The translations under genes and the position numbers were made by a program. Below are positions 34,235-45,682 of a stretch of 64,000 nt of DNA, piece after piece. The DNA is from Isoetes taiwanensis. Lineage: Eukaryota; Streptophyta; Lycopodiopsida; Isoetales; Isoetaceae. Below the pieces are notes generated by a model. That model did no database searches, was not told where the DNA came from, and saw only the letters and a program-made list of their open reading frames with translations. Position 1 is the first letter of the stretch. The number at the start of each line of letters is the position of its first letter. The DNA lies in the NCBI GenBank assembly GCA_021234155.1, contig JAJEKV010000002.1:22706942-22770941 (forward strand), read 5' to 3'.

Positions 34235-36091
34235 AAATTGGAATTGGCTTGGTTTCAAGTAAGTGTTTCTCTATTGTTTTCACAATGAATTACTTAAAGT
34301 GTATAATTTGGATACAATTTTAAAATTGATCAAGCATGCTGTTTGTTGTTGTTGGCTGAGGTATTCACCATTTTTAGATAGCAAATAGGTCTTAGATTAT
34401 TTTGTATGCTCCATGCTATTTGTGATTTGTATTGTCACGAGAATAGTGAGATTACAAACCCACATAAATTGCTTCTGGTTTGTAGCTTGTTCGGGTTTGT
34501 GTATGGTTTGGTGTGGTGATTGCATGAAATGTTTGCTAGTTTTTAGCTCTAAATTATGGTTTGATATGGTGATTCCAAGTTCAATGTTCTTTTCATGCTA
34601 CTGAGGTGTTGGTTATAGCCCTAAATTATGGTTTTATGTATGGTTCATGGTTTGTAGCCTAAATTATGGTTTGTGGCTCGATTGTGTGTATAGTTGAGTT
34701 GTACTTTGTCTTACATTATGTAGCTTGAAAGTTTATATAGTGTAGTTTATAGTTTGTAGTTAAAGATGTCTAGCAGATAGTTAGATAGTTGCTATAGTTT
34801 GTAGCCTGAGATATGATTTGTTTCATAGTATCTTGCTATAGTTTGTAGCCTGAGATATGCTGTTTTATAGTTTGTAGCCTGAGATATGCTTTGTTTCATA
34901 GTATGTTGCTATAGTTTGTAGCCTGAGATATGTTGTTTCATAGTTTGTAGCCTGAGATATGCTTTGTCTCATGTATGTACTGTGGATTGTAGTTACCCGT
35001 TTTCCTTACATTTAGTATGGTCATGAATTAGTATCATTTGTATCCAAGTATGCTGATAAATGTGTGTTGCATGTGATAGGTACACACAGGATTATGCATG
35101 AATGGATGGAATCAACAGAGATTGAGTTGAAGAAAATAGAATCAAGGATCAGTTTATCCAGTGACAGATGCAGAGAACTAAATAATGCATGCAAGTCAAT
35201 GAGAGAGAAAAAAGAAGCTTTTGAGGAAGAGAGGCAGAAATGGTTTGCTTTGATGAAGGATATGACAAAAGAAGCTAGTGCTGGAGTTATGGCAGTTATA
35301 AATTTGAGGGAACAAGAGATGGCCTGCTTAATTCCAGATTTGTTATGTTCAAATGACGAGCTTCTAGGTTTAGAGAATTCAAGAAAGACTGATCTTGAGG
35401 AACTGTCTATTTTGCAACCCCACTTGAAAAGGTTGCAACCAGGTTGCCAAACACTGAAGAGGGGGATATCATTAGATCCCCAATTGCCAAACTTACCTTC
35501 AAATTCATGCATTGAGGCTAATCCAGACATTTGCCCATTTTGTGGAAGAGTTTTGTTGTTTGATGGCAAACCCTTACCAATACTGTTAGCGGAGTGCAAT
35601 CACAAATATCACTTACAATGTTTGGTTTCCTTGATAAGGTATGGTGACCTTTGAACTTGACATGATTGCTTCTATCATTACTAACGTTATCTATGAGTTT
35701 TAGTTATGATAATATATGCTGCCAAGTTGATTGCGGCCATGCAATGTCTGAAACCTGGGTTAGAGCACTTGGTGTTGATAGATCTACCTCACATGTGCAG
35801 CCGGGATGTTCTGCAGATGGTAACCGACATTATTTACAACAAAAGCACTTGATAACTTTATGTACTAATCCATTGCTTAATGTGTTAGATGATGTTTCAG
35901 CAGCCTATATTCTCACTGCATCAAATGGACACGTAAGCAAATTAAACATTGCAGAAGCATCTCCACATTATGAAGAAGAAAAGGTTAATGGGAAAGGTAA
36001 TGAAGAAAATGTAGAAGAGGAGGTAAAAATTCTCTCAGTGGAAACAAAAGGTAATTTTTTTGAAGGCATGCATACACTTGTTTGGTTTTAG
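34235..36091 (+). CDS. Gene copy 1, middle part: coiled coil and RING-like finger
   Basis: A 25-base exon (34235-34259) with a strong GTAAGT donor can join a main exon at 35080-35637. The main exon has a coiled coil (IELKKIESRISLSSDRC, REKKEAFEEERQKW) and then CPFCGR, LPILLAECNHKYHLQCLVSLI. The C-x2-C and C-x-H-x2-H-x2-C ligand pattern is RING-like; the last Cys pair is not obvious. The exon at 35720-36050 adds CQVDCGHAMSETWVRALG and an acidic linker (EENVEEEVKIL). Copies at 21161 and 40560 share the same design. RING-like fingers usually act as ubiquitin-ligase modules, but that role is not shown here. Exon borders are my inference. Confidence 0.55.
34620..34985. repeat. Intronic minisatellite based on TAGTTTGTAGCCTGAGATATG
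   Basis: Five or more irregular copies of 'tttgtagcctgagatatg' with spacers such as 'ctttgtttcatagta' fill the intron between 34260 and 35079. Unit spacing alternates between about 37 and 56. Confidence 0.75.
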
Positions 36092-37220
36092 CAAGTAAGA
36101 TTTAGAGATGACTGTAACAGCCAAGATTCATGGCCCTAATCATGTTCAAGAGCTGCAACATACTGGGAAAGAAATCGAAACAGATATATATGCCTCAAGT
36201 AAGTGTTATGTATCTTTCCTAGGATGGGTCCTATGACACAATCAAGTGGCGAAGTGAAGTGGTGTTCTCATTGAGCTTTTGAAATCACTGAGTACAAATT
36301 GATTCCCCTACTAGGGGGTAAAATATTTAAAAATATTGATAAACATGCTCCGAAACTAAATAATCATCGAGAGCACGATGAAAATGAAGAAAACATGATA
36401 AAGTATGATCCATCTGCTGCTTAAGCGAGGTTAACGTGAGAAAAAACTGGCAATAGATTCCATCGGGATGAGAAACCTCGCTTTACTGGATTTTCGAAAA
36501 AACCCTAATGAGAAATAATCGCCAACGCTCTTGAGAAATGCCTACAACATCCAAAGCAGAATGGAGAACTCGACTACGTCGTGGCAAGCAAAAAGTTGAA
36601 GCACTCAAAAGGATATGAATCCCGACTCCATGCACCCCGACCAAGAGACCTCCCAAACGAACCTGCAAAGTCAAAGCTGAAAAAAGAAAATGACCCGTCA
36701 GGGATTAGGCGCCTTGCGCACTGGAGTATCAAAAGCTCGGAGGCTACAGGGCCACGCCGAGAAAGAAACAACAGCCGACCAATCGTAAACCATCCGCGGA
36801 ATGACCATCGCGGGAAAAACACACGATCAGTGCTGCCTCGGAGGCTACAGCGCCACGCCGAGAGAGAATAAAAAGAAGAATGCCTCGGAGGCTACAATGC
36901 CACACCGAGAAAGAATGAAATAATAAGTATGCTTCAGAGGCTACAATGCCGCACCGAAAAAAGAAAGGAACATAAAAACATATGCACTTGTAAAGAACGA
37001 TGACACGAAAACATGGAGGATGTTTGAAGTAAAGAAAAATGGATAGAAACTAAAAACGACCAACCGACCAAAAAGAAATGGAGCAACTTCAACAATGGAA
37101 CGGAATAATAAGAAATGGAAACATGGATAAGACCCATTGCAAGCGAAGCATCAAGGGAGGGAGGGTGAGGAAGCTGATAGGACAAAGGAGGAGAAATCTA
37201 GCTCAAGAGAACGCCGATGA
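36092..37220. mobile_element. Inserted repeat block, element type unknown
   Basis: From about 36420 the sequence turns GC-richer and purine-rich. It includes four copies of 'tcggaggctaca..gccacgccgagaaag' near 36737, 36838, 36882 and 36931. The style (aaaccctaa, ggattttcgaaaaaaccc) resembles 31020-31110 in the Helitron and 39190-39240. No TIR, LTR or protein was found. It interrupts the exon series of gene copy 1, and its borders are uncertain. Confidence 0.4.
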
Positions 37221-37226
37221 ATGAAA

Positions 37227-38627
37227 ATAGGACGAGAAACAAAATAAATAGAAGATGTGAGGTAAGGCGTCCCCATCCAAGGAATGTCGGTTCTATAGCT
37301 ATCGCAATAGAACCGTGGCATTATGTACAAGCAATCTTTATAGTACAGAAAATGGTGGACGGTAAACTGTACTATGGTGTTCCAACAGGTCCGTTTATTA
37401 CTCCATCGACTGGAAGCAAATTAACCAATGCAGAGGTTTTGCCCCACAACGAGAAAGGTATTTCGAGTTCAATGCTAGAGTCCACACTTTATATTTGCAT
37501 CTATTTACACAAGTTTTTGAGTTGTAGTAGAGAGCTTTCCCATATCAGAAGAAGCCACCATTGGAGATCGGGAATTGTCAATAGGCAAGTTCTAATAATA
37601 TGGTTTTAATAACTTGATTCTGAAATTTCATCATGATCTAATCAAACATCCTGCTGTGCATTAATAGAGAGGACTACTTTTGATGATCAAAGAGTGCAGA
37701 AGCGTTTGGAAATGAGAAGTTCATCAATGTGTGATGGTGTAATGCTCAATGGTATGCTAATCTAGCTAAATCACTGTTAAATTTCATTGATTTTGGAACA
37801 TATGCTTAATTGAGTGCAATCAAGTTAGAAATTTAACCATTGAGCTCCCTAATGGTTTTGATATTTTGTGGAGTTTGTGCAGCCTCAAATAGAATTGAAG
37901 ATGCAACTCCAAAGAAGACCAAGATTGCAAACAATATATCATTTGAAAGACAAGGTATGCTATGATTTATTAGGGAAATGCATTTGAAGCTTGTATTTTC
38001 TTATGTGTTTTTCTATGCTTGCATCAAACAGGAAGTGATAGGCTAGGAAGTGTAGATGCTGAAACAGATTCTGTATCATCTCCTCCACCTTCTTTAAAGA
38101 AAATTAGGTTGTCGAGAAAGCTAATTATATTTGATTTCAATGGAGTGCTTGGTAAAATGTATGAGACAAAGGGAGGGATCCCAACTTGCATTCCCGAAGA
38201 AGGAACAGTGCCTCAGCATCTATCAAAGAGCAAGCTCGTTATTTTAAGGCCAGATGCAATAGAATTTTTGAGCTGGTGCAGTGAACACTTTGACATTGCC
38301 ATGTGGTCTGATTTGGATGTTGCAAGTTTGAAGTCAATCACCAGTAAGGTATTTCCTGCAAAATTGAAGAAGAAGTTGGTGTTTGAATGGGGTGTTGATA
38401 AGTGCATGAAGGTAGGTTTCAAGTATCAGAAAGTCAACATAAGCTTGAAACTGTTGCAGAAAGTATACAAGGACAAAGAGCTTGGAGGATATTATAACAC
38501 ATCGAATACCTTGATGATTGATGATCACCAATATAAAGGGTATAAAAATAGCCCTCATACTATGATCACACCAATCTCTTTCCATCCAAAACGCAGGGAT
38601 AGATCATTTCTATTGAACCAAGGGTAA
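37227..38627 (+). CDS. Gene copy 1, C-terminal part: FCP1/NIF-like HAD domain
   Basis: Exon-like blocks at about 37227-37457 (WHYVQAIFIVQKM, LYYGVPTGPFITP), 37662-37754, 37883-37954 and 38033-38627 lead into a HAD domain. It reads LIIFDFNGVLGK (motif I), FLSWCSEHFDIAMWSD (motif II region), LLQKVYKD and TLMIDDHQYKGY (motif IV). This is the NLI-interacting-factor/FCP1 phosphatase fold, whose members remove phosphate from RNA polymerase II C-terminal repeats or other proteins. Motif I has Asn where the catalytic family has Asp (DxDx), so ordinary phosphatase chemistry is doubtful. The frame stops shortly after motif IV, earlier than in copy 2. Confidence 0.7.
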
Positions 38628-38639
38628 AAGCACGCTGTG

Positions 38640-38850
38640 GTGTATCAAAAACATGCATTTTGACGCCACATTTTGGCACCACCTTTGTGGTAGAATCGGG
38701 TGGTGCATAACGAAGCGGAGATTGCGGGAGTGCGAATTAATGAGCGTCGATTATTTTGAATTTTATGCCACGTCATTGTCCACCTTTTTGAATTAAGAAA
38801 GAATCACCTCTTCCTCTGTTTTTTTGCCGCTTCTTGCCGATTGAACCCTA
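38640..38850 (+). promoter_or_regulatory. 5' flank of gene copy 2
   Basis: Only about 220 bases separate the end of copy 1 from the start of copy 2, so the promoter must lie here. A short block (aaaacatgcattttgacgcc) resembles 24140-24160 upstream of copy 1. No clear TATA box was found. Confidence 0.35.
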
Positions 38851-39168
38851 ATGGAGTCAGAATTGAACGCCACTGGTTACACGATGAAATCTCTCCTCAA
38901 ACAAGAGATTGTGCCCCACGAAGATCTAAAGAAGCTTTGGGGTGACAGAGTTCCAAATAAATCTGGCTACAGGTATTTTCCCCCAAATGTTTTGTTCATT
39001 CAAACTGAAAAATTAAGGCATATGTTTTTTTTATACGGGTTGAAGAATCGAGCAATGAACAATACAAAGAGTTCATGCAAATTTACAAAAGAATTATGGG
39101 GAAGCCACATACATGGGGTGGAATGGCTCACGAACCCTGGGCGTTGGCTTATTATGCATATAGGGGGG
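38851..39168 (+). pseudogene. Gene copy 2, N-terminal exons ('WGD' region)
   Basis: ATG at 38851 opens MESELNATGYTMKSLLKQ, followed by HEDLKKLWGDRV, with a donor GT at 38973. A second exon near 39035-39168 reads SSNEQYKEFMQIYKRIMGKP, HTWGGMAHEPWALAYYAYRG. It matches the N-terminal exon of copy 1. Downstream the gene is disrupted by inserted repeats, so this copy is not functional as it stands. Confidence 0.6.
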
Positions 39169-39634
39169 GGCTGTTAATTGGAAGAGCTTCTCGGATTATT
39201 ATAAAACCCCGATGAGAAAGCGAGAGGCCGGTTCTTCTAGACCCAAGAAAAGCATAGGCAAATCCAACCCGACGAGGAGGAAAATAGTAAAAGTGGCGGG
39301 GATGGCGAAGATGATAGGAAAAAACCAAATCAGGTTCCTCTAGACCACACATTCAATCTGAACTCACACTCAAAAAAAAAAAGCGAGCAATGTTTCGAGA
39401 CCAAAACGTGCCATTGCGGGTATGTTCAATTATTAGTTGTGTTACAAAGAAAAAAAATCTCAAGCTTGATCTAGATTGTTTCTATCAACACGGAAAAGGT
39501 AACATCAAATCCACTTCAAGAATCGGTATGTCTACTATCATTTTGCATCATGTTGGTCGTATTGTCATGTTGTGTCTCTATGATGCCATCGTGTGGGGCA
39601 TTTCGTGCAATGGATGCGAATGATAGATGAGGTA
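39169..39634. other. Inserted GC-rich repeat and spacer in copy 2
   Basis: Text such as 'aaaaccccgatgagaaagcg' (about 39201-39220) resembles the blocks at 31030 and 36470. No gene is seen. Confidence 0.35.
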
Positions 39635-40180
39635 TGTGTGGTGGTGGTGAGTTGTTGGCATCCACCATGTCCCACACCACACCCCACGATCTCCCACCAC
39701 TACACTCTACCATCTCCCACCATCACACTCCCACACCACACACCACCACCACACTCCACCACCACCACCACACACACCACCACCATCACCACACTCCTCC
39801 ACCACCACCACACTCCACCACCACCACCACACTCCACCACCACCACACCACACCACCGGACTCCACCATGTCCCACACCACAATCCACCACCACCACACC
39901 CCACCACCACACCCCCCACACCCACCACCACCACACCACACCCCACCACCACACCCCATCACCACACTCCACCATGTCCCACACCACACTCCACCACCAC
40001 CACACACCCCACCACCACCACCACCAAACCCCACCACCACCTCACCACCACCACACACACCACCACCACCACCACCACAGCGTGTTGTGCGGTGTGTACT
40101 GTGCAGCGTATATTGTGTGGTGTGTGGTATGTGGTGGTGTGTAGAGACTACCTTGTGTTGTGTGGTGTGTGATTGTGGTT
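39635..40180. repeat. (CCA/CAC)n low-complexity tract flanked by GT-rich arms
   Basis: About 430 bases (39655-40078) of CCACCACCACAC-type repeats with interspersed 'ctccaccatgtcccacacc'. GT-rich sequence lies on the left (gtgtggtggtggtgag, 39632) and especially the right (40081-40178). The strand asymmetry flips at both borders, so the single strand can fold back. All reading frames here are repeat artefacts. Confidence 0.9.
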
Positions 40181-40209
40181 TTCCATCAGTACGTGGCTTA
40201 CTATGTTGT

Positions 40210-40800
40210 TAGAGGTCGACATATAACGTAGTGTTTTGTTTTGCGCACTATGGCGGACTTGTGAAGGAATGGTTGGTCGCAACATCGCTAGGTTTGATAG
40301 ATGCAAGCAACGATTGCAAGCAAACGAGGATAGGAAAATGATATCAAAAGAAAGATTGAGTTGATGGAGCATAAAGCATCGAAATTAGAGCTGATTTGCA
40401 TGGATGGCAATCAATCATGACAAAGAAATCCGAAGCAAAGCAGAGGGTGTTAGGGTTGTTTAACCAAAGGATGAAGAGCTAAATGGTACAAGTGTTGCCT
40501 GGGCTGAAACAATTAAATAAGGAATTAACCGTAAAACTGAAATTGAGCTAAAGGCATGTGAAGACTTATCTTTGAGTCGCTACCTCGAATGCAAAGATTT
40601 GAGATTTTTTCTGAGCGTAGTGGTCATGATACTCCTTTAAATCCTGCACTTCCAATGCTTCCTGAGGCAGAAGAAGAGGGTGATGAAGGTTGTCCATTTT
40701 GTGGACGTTGTCTGAAATGGGAGGGTAAAATGTTGCCGGTTGTGATAGCAGAGTGCGATCACCGATTATCACATTCCATGTCTATCACACCATTTGAGGT
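40210..40800 (+). pseudogene. Gene copy 2, decayed coiled coil and RING-like finger
   Basis: The region 40300-40560 contains coiled-coil-like text broken by many stops. At 40600-40790 the zinc-finger block is clear: EGDEGCPFCGRCLKWEGK, MLPVVIAECDHRLSH. It lines up with CPFCGRVLLFDGKPLPILLAECNHKYH of copy 1, but the last His/Cys ligands are lost by a frameshift. Confidence 0.65.
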
Positions 40801-41093
40801 AAATATTATCATCTCTAACCCTCGCCTAAAGACTCTATTGATTTTGAATTTGTTTTTTGCGGACACTCTAGAACCCTGCTGCAGCCCCCGGTTATTGCCC
40901 ACATTATGGTGAGACATGGCTTTTGGCTTTTGGTGTTCGAAAGTGGTACCACAAGAACCAATAGACACAAGTAAGTCCAAAGAGGGGTGAAAGCAAGGTT
41001 TGGGAAGTCTCGATGCTTGTACTCGGGTCTCTTTCATCCGGCTTAGTCTCTTCCATCTGGTGGCTTAGTCTCTTTTGCTTGTCCCTTTTATTG
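40801..41093. other. Short spacer within copy 2
   Basis: No coding or repeat structure was recognised before the hairpin at 41094. Confidence 0.35.
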
Positions 41094-41151
41094 TATCTAA
41101 AGTGCCCCCCAGGATGAGATCGCTTCGCTCATTTTAGGGGCACTTTAGATA
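41094..41151. repeat. Perfect 15-bp-stem hairpin
   Basis: TATCTAAAGTGCCCC (41094-41108) pairs exactly with GGGGCACTTTAGATA (41137-41151). An inner ATGAG/CTCAT pair flanks a small GATCGCTTCG core. It is a compact foldback in an intron-like region and could be a tiny MITE, a terminator-like structure or a small-RNA precursor. Confidence 0.75.
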
Positions 41152-41458
41152 TATATATAAACAAGAACATCGAAAAAGAGTAAAAAGCCCGGTCGCGTGA
41201 CCCTCTTGAATGGTTGTCAACTCACCGGGCTTGATATTGTTTTGCTGCAAACAATATAGATTCGGCCGCAAACAAGTGCCTTAACTAATGTTTATCGATG
41301 TTGTCACAGGTCTCTTGACTTAGTGTTTTTAATTGCGAAATTTGAGACCAAGGATATCCAACAGTTATCCACGCCTCGATCAGTTATGAGGCGCAAGATA
41401 CCTCCCGGTTGTACCTAGAATTCACCCCATTTGATACTCCTAAGTCAATCAAATACTG

Positions 41459-41874
41459 ACGGCGTGGAGACTCCAAAACGAAATTTGGATAGTCAATCGA
41501 ATGCATCATTATCAAGTAAGTACCGATGCCACATACATGATTTATTTTTTTGTATTTTTCTGTGGTCTTTCTCATTTCAATTATATTGCAGAGATAAATG
41601 CTACTGCAACTGGAAGCCATCACGAAGAGATTCCTAGTGCATCTGATTTAGGGGGGAAAATTAATTCCCTTGAGATTCATTCTGTACGGGGTCCTTCACC
41701 AGAAAAAAGTTTTGGTGCTGAATATGAGCCAAATGCGGATGCAGGTGATGAAGTTGACAAAGAAACCCCGGATCCTGGACAAGATGCAGACTGCTCAACG
41801 AGTCCAATACAACCTCAACCAAGAAAAACCAAGAGGTTAACTGAAATTCTCCTTGTTCTGGATTTTAATGGGGT
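41459..41874 (+). pseudogene. Gene copy 2, linker and start of FCP1-like domain, cut by CACTA
   Basis: An exon ends at TCATTATCAA|GTAAGT (about 41516). The next (41592-41874) encodes an acidic linker (EYEPNADAGDEVDKETPD) and then KRLTEILLVLDFNGV, the HAD motif I. The frame is cut at 41874 by the CACTA terminus. Sequence from 62409 continues LGKFYDLKERIP in the same phase, as in copy 1 (DFNGVLGKMYE). Confidence 0.85.
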
Positions 41875-41883
41875 CACTACAAG

Positions 41884-42300
41884 AGGATGGGGGGTATAGT
41901 GTCAACCTTTGTGACAAGCCGCAGATCTTGTGTCAATTTTGTGTCAAATGCTACTATCTTGACACAAACTACTTGTGTTGTGTCAAAAATGTGTCTAATA
42001 CGTAGCGTCAAATATTTCGTCAAAGCAATGACTTCTCTTTGTCAAAATTTTAGCACTATTTGAGCAAGTTATTGCAACAATTTCTATACAATATTATAGC
42101 TAAGTTTTGACAACCTTTTCTTAAAACTTATAACAAAATGTTATCCGAAATTTCATCTAATATTTCATCGGAATTTTGTGGAGCATTTGTCAACTTTATA
42201 TCTCTATTTAAGTGGGTAATTGCAACATTTTTTAAGCAATATTCTAACTAAGTCACTACAACGCTTGCCCAATACTTCCATACGTCATTAAACCTATAAT
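41884..42300. repeat. CACTA left subterminal repeats
   Basis: Copies of TTGTGTCAA/TTTGTGACAA and their reverse complements crowd the first 200 bases (for example 41905, 41922, 41938, 41974). They are followed by 'gcaagttattgcaac' and 'taagtgggtaattgcaac' repeats. In En/Spm such motifs bind TNPA. Confidence 0.7.
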
Positions 42301-42519
42301 ATTACAGCAAGGGTTATTACGGAATAATTCAAGAATGATCTGAATACCCAAGAACTAGTCAGACGAAGGGAAATATGTAATGGTAAAGGGTACTTGGCAA
42401 AATGAAGAAGGGAGCAAAGCGATAAAGAAGATAAAACAATGCTCAACATAAAAGTATGTGTACCATAGTAGTTATAGCAATAAGATTAATAATGCTGATT
42501 AATCATATGATACACGCTC

Positions 42520-44402
42520 GCTTAGATCATGCTCAATGTCCTCTATCTCATCATCATCTAGATATAAATGAAGAGCCAAACCTCTAATTGCTTCAGAATG
42601 ATCATGTACATGTCCGGTAATCTCTTCATCTTCAATATAATCCTCATCATGACCAGGAATGGCTATTGGCGAATTACATGGAGACCGGAGCACATAAGTT
42701 GTTTCTTTATCAACCTCCTGTGTAAGTGCCAATGGTGAATCTAAAGGAAGATGTTCATCGCTATCATCCTCACGCAAGCCTTCTCCCAAATACACACCCT
42801 CATTTTCAAAGTTGATGCCAATATCTTCCAATTCTCCTTCTTCTACATCATGCAACAATGGGTCATCAACATCATTAGATATACCCAGAACACCCTTGTA
42901 ACTACCACCACTGTCATCACCACCATCACAACCTCTACTACTGTCATCAAAATCATCAAAAGCAGTAGCATCAGCATGAACGTCACCACCACCACCACCA
43001 CCATCACCACCTCGTCATCAAAATCATCATCAGCATCAACCTGAACGTCCTGAGAGAGCTCTTCCATATTATTTTCAGCTGAAGATGAAGCAATTACACG
43101 TCGAGCCCTTGGTTGACAATGTACGACAATCCACCAGTTTGTATCATTAGGATTCTCATGGATAAATATCTGCTCAACCTGACTTGGAAAAACAAAAGGT
43201 TCTTTCATCTCAGGCAATACCTTCGAAGAATCCACTTCTGGAAATCCTGATGGATGAGTCCTAACTGTCTTGCCACGACCTCTGTATACAACTTTGAACC
43301 ATCGTGCCTTCAAAACATTTACATGAAAGCTACGATAATCCAACTCAATAATATCTGTCAAGATTCCCATGTAATTTAGACTACTCTCCAGAAGGTTATG
43401 ATCCCTGTTGCTAGATTGACTTTTTTGTTCAAATTCTGAGCTGATTCCTGAATCAAATGTAACCCTACACTTATCAACACTGTTGATTCGAAAATGTTGC
43501 CCGTATGCCCACATCGAAGTATAAAATCGCGCCTAGAACAAATTAATAATAATGATGAGTAATATAAGATAAAAAGAATGAAACTTAGGATCAAGGATTT
43601 ATAATACCTTCCTACTATAACCAAGAGCAAGCTCGTAATCATCATCTAGAATAACTTGACCAGAATCTTTAGCTTCATCCATACGAGCCAACAACCATGC
43701 ATTATCCATAACATCTGGAACAGATTGTCCTATTGATCGTCCTGTTGACGTTCTGCGTGCGTTCTCCTTAGCAGCTTCATGCAAGTCTCTCCATGGTTGT
43801 GAACTTGCAATATTATTTAGAACAAATATATTTACCGCAAGAAGCATGTCATCAACCAGACTTTGTTCCACTCCATTACCCTGTAATACTTCTGATGTAA
43901 TTTCCTTGAGTTCTTCTTTCTCCCATAACTTAGGACCATCAGGATGGCATGAGGTAGTGACATCGTTTAGATAAAAAAGCGTTTCTTGTACAAGATGACC
44001 TTCAGCCATGCAACCCTCTGGTTTTGCTATTTGACGAACAAAACTTTTGAGCACCTTCATGTAACGCTCTAGAAAAAACATCCATCTGCTAGGAGCAGGT
44101 CCTGCCAATCTTATCTCATTTGGAATATGTATCAACAAATGTACCTGTGTATATAAGCACATTGTGATTGTACTTATACGTAATTGCATATAATGAGTTT
44201 AATGATACCTGTAGGTCAAAAAAACTGGTGGGAGACTCCTTTTCAATATCACAAGCAGTACTATCACTTCCTCCTCCACTTTTGATATCTCGGAGACTTC
44301 AATTTCTTTGGAGGAGACCCACCTTGCAAATTTTCCCAATCGAAATATAATGCACCTTACTTGTGGGGTCAAGAAGTCCCCTATCACACAAGGAAGTATG
44401 TG
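42520..44402 (-). pseudogene. CACTA tnp2 transposase, C-terminal exons (DUF4218 and DUF4216)
   Basis: Minus-strand exons run from the acceptor at 44402. HILPCVIGDFLTPQV and RLGKFARWVSSKE begin DUF4218, continued from HDWHKFLQ across the intron. The exon from about 44143 holds VHLLIHIPNEIRLAGPAPSR, RWMFFLERYMKVLKSFV and PEGCMAEGHLVQE. The exon from about 43535 holds DUF4216 (IIELDYRSFHVNVLKARWF, HPSGFPEVDSSK, NDTNWWIVVHCQPR), then an acidic tail to 42520. Two phase breaks are visible: a one-base shift near 44290 before SPTSFFDLQ, and slippage in the GGT/GAT run near 43010. Unless these are splice or sequencing artefacts, the protein is not made intact. Confidence 0.85.
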
Positions 44403-45682
44403 CTGTAAAGTACGCATAGTATCATTGCATATGTTGCAATATAATTTATCACAAGAAACAAGAGTACATGTGACGCTCCCAGAATATATACGACCCCCGG
44501 CCGTATACATACGGGGACTTTCCCCTCCCATGGCGACCATCGCGCCATGAGCAGGGCCCTCCGTCTAACCCGGGCCGTCCACGTAGAGACGCTCAGGTGA
44601 AGGACACGGAGGGGTCATTCGGCCCACGCCTTCGATGGGCGCCTACGTCGCGGAAGCATGAATACAAGGGTTAGCACACAGCATAAATCATATATAAGTG
44701 GCCACCACGAAGGGTGGCGCATCTATCCAGATACTAACAACACCGAATATGCATCTAACTAAGAAAACACCCCAAACCCAGGTTCTACCCCGGCTCAGAC
44801 TCTAGTGGGGGGCTAACCGACTACCGGGTCTCGGGAGATCAGCAGGACCGAAGTCTTGGCATGGCGTTAGCTGGCATAGAACATCGGCTAGGGTTGTCCA
44901 CTCCATCCGCCCCTCATGCGCACTTTGCGGATGGGTCGATTCACGCTATGGCCGCTATAGCCTTCCCGAGACAGAGACTCGTGGATCACCCTTGAGTCTA
45001 CTCGGGTTCATGACACCTGGTCCGACGAGGCAGGTCGGGAGCGTCCCCTTCCGAGGATCCATGGCGGCGTGGGTGAGCTAGAGAATACGTGCCGCGATCA
45101 ACGACCCCCGCGATCCGCATCTCGACTTACTCACCCTAATTCTACTCAAAGTGCATGGTGCCCCATACACGGGTCACACCACTACACCTGTGGGAGTGTC
45201 GGACCCATACCGACCCTCCACGTGACCGGACTATCAGGCCTAGCCCACTGTAGGAGTCTCAAGAGCCTTTTATGCTCGTGCAAGACCCCACCCCCTACTT
45301 CACCACTGTGTCCCTTGTATAGTGCTAAGCCAGACCATAGCGTCTAGGACCCGGTGGGCTCTTGTGCACAGGCCGAAACTAGTAGGGTGTTAAAGGACTA
45401 CTAGGAGCATTCTATACTCAAGCTCAGAGGCCTCTACCCCCCTGTTAATCCCTGTTTACGAGAAACTACTAAACTAACTCATAGAGACACCGACCATTCC
45501 ATACAGAGCATCATTCATAATTGAAAAGTATTCCTAATTACCAAAGAAGGGTTAATCTCACCCAAAACCAACCAGAAAAGAATACTAGAGTATTATTCTA
45601 CAATTTGCAAGTTAACTACCACTAACCAGAGTTTCGGCTGGACCCGTTGTCAAGGGGTGCTTCCATGGTGATGTACTGGGGT

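Noticed and set aside
39593-40144. Long proline/histidine/threonine-rich and tryptophan/valine-rich frames
   Set aside because: Artefacts of the CCA repeat; all six frames stay open.
44199-44540. Minus-strand frame running across the left LTR border
   Set aside because: Its first part is LTR sequence; only the portion after 44402 belongs to tnp2.
45069-45347. Open frames within the LTRs (also 57067-57420)
   Set aside because: Present in both LTRs with indels between them and without domains; non-coding LTR sequence.
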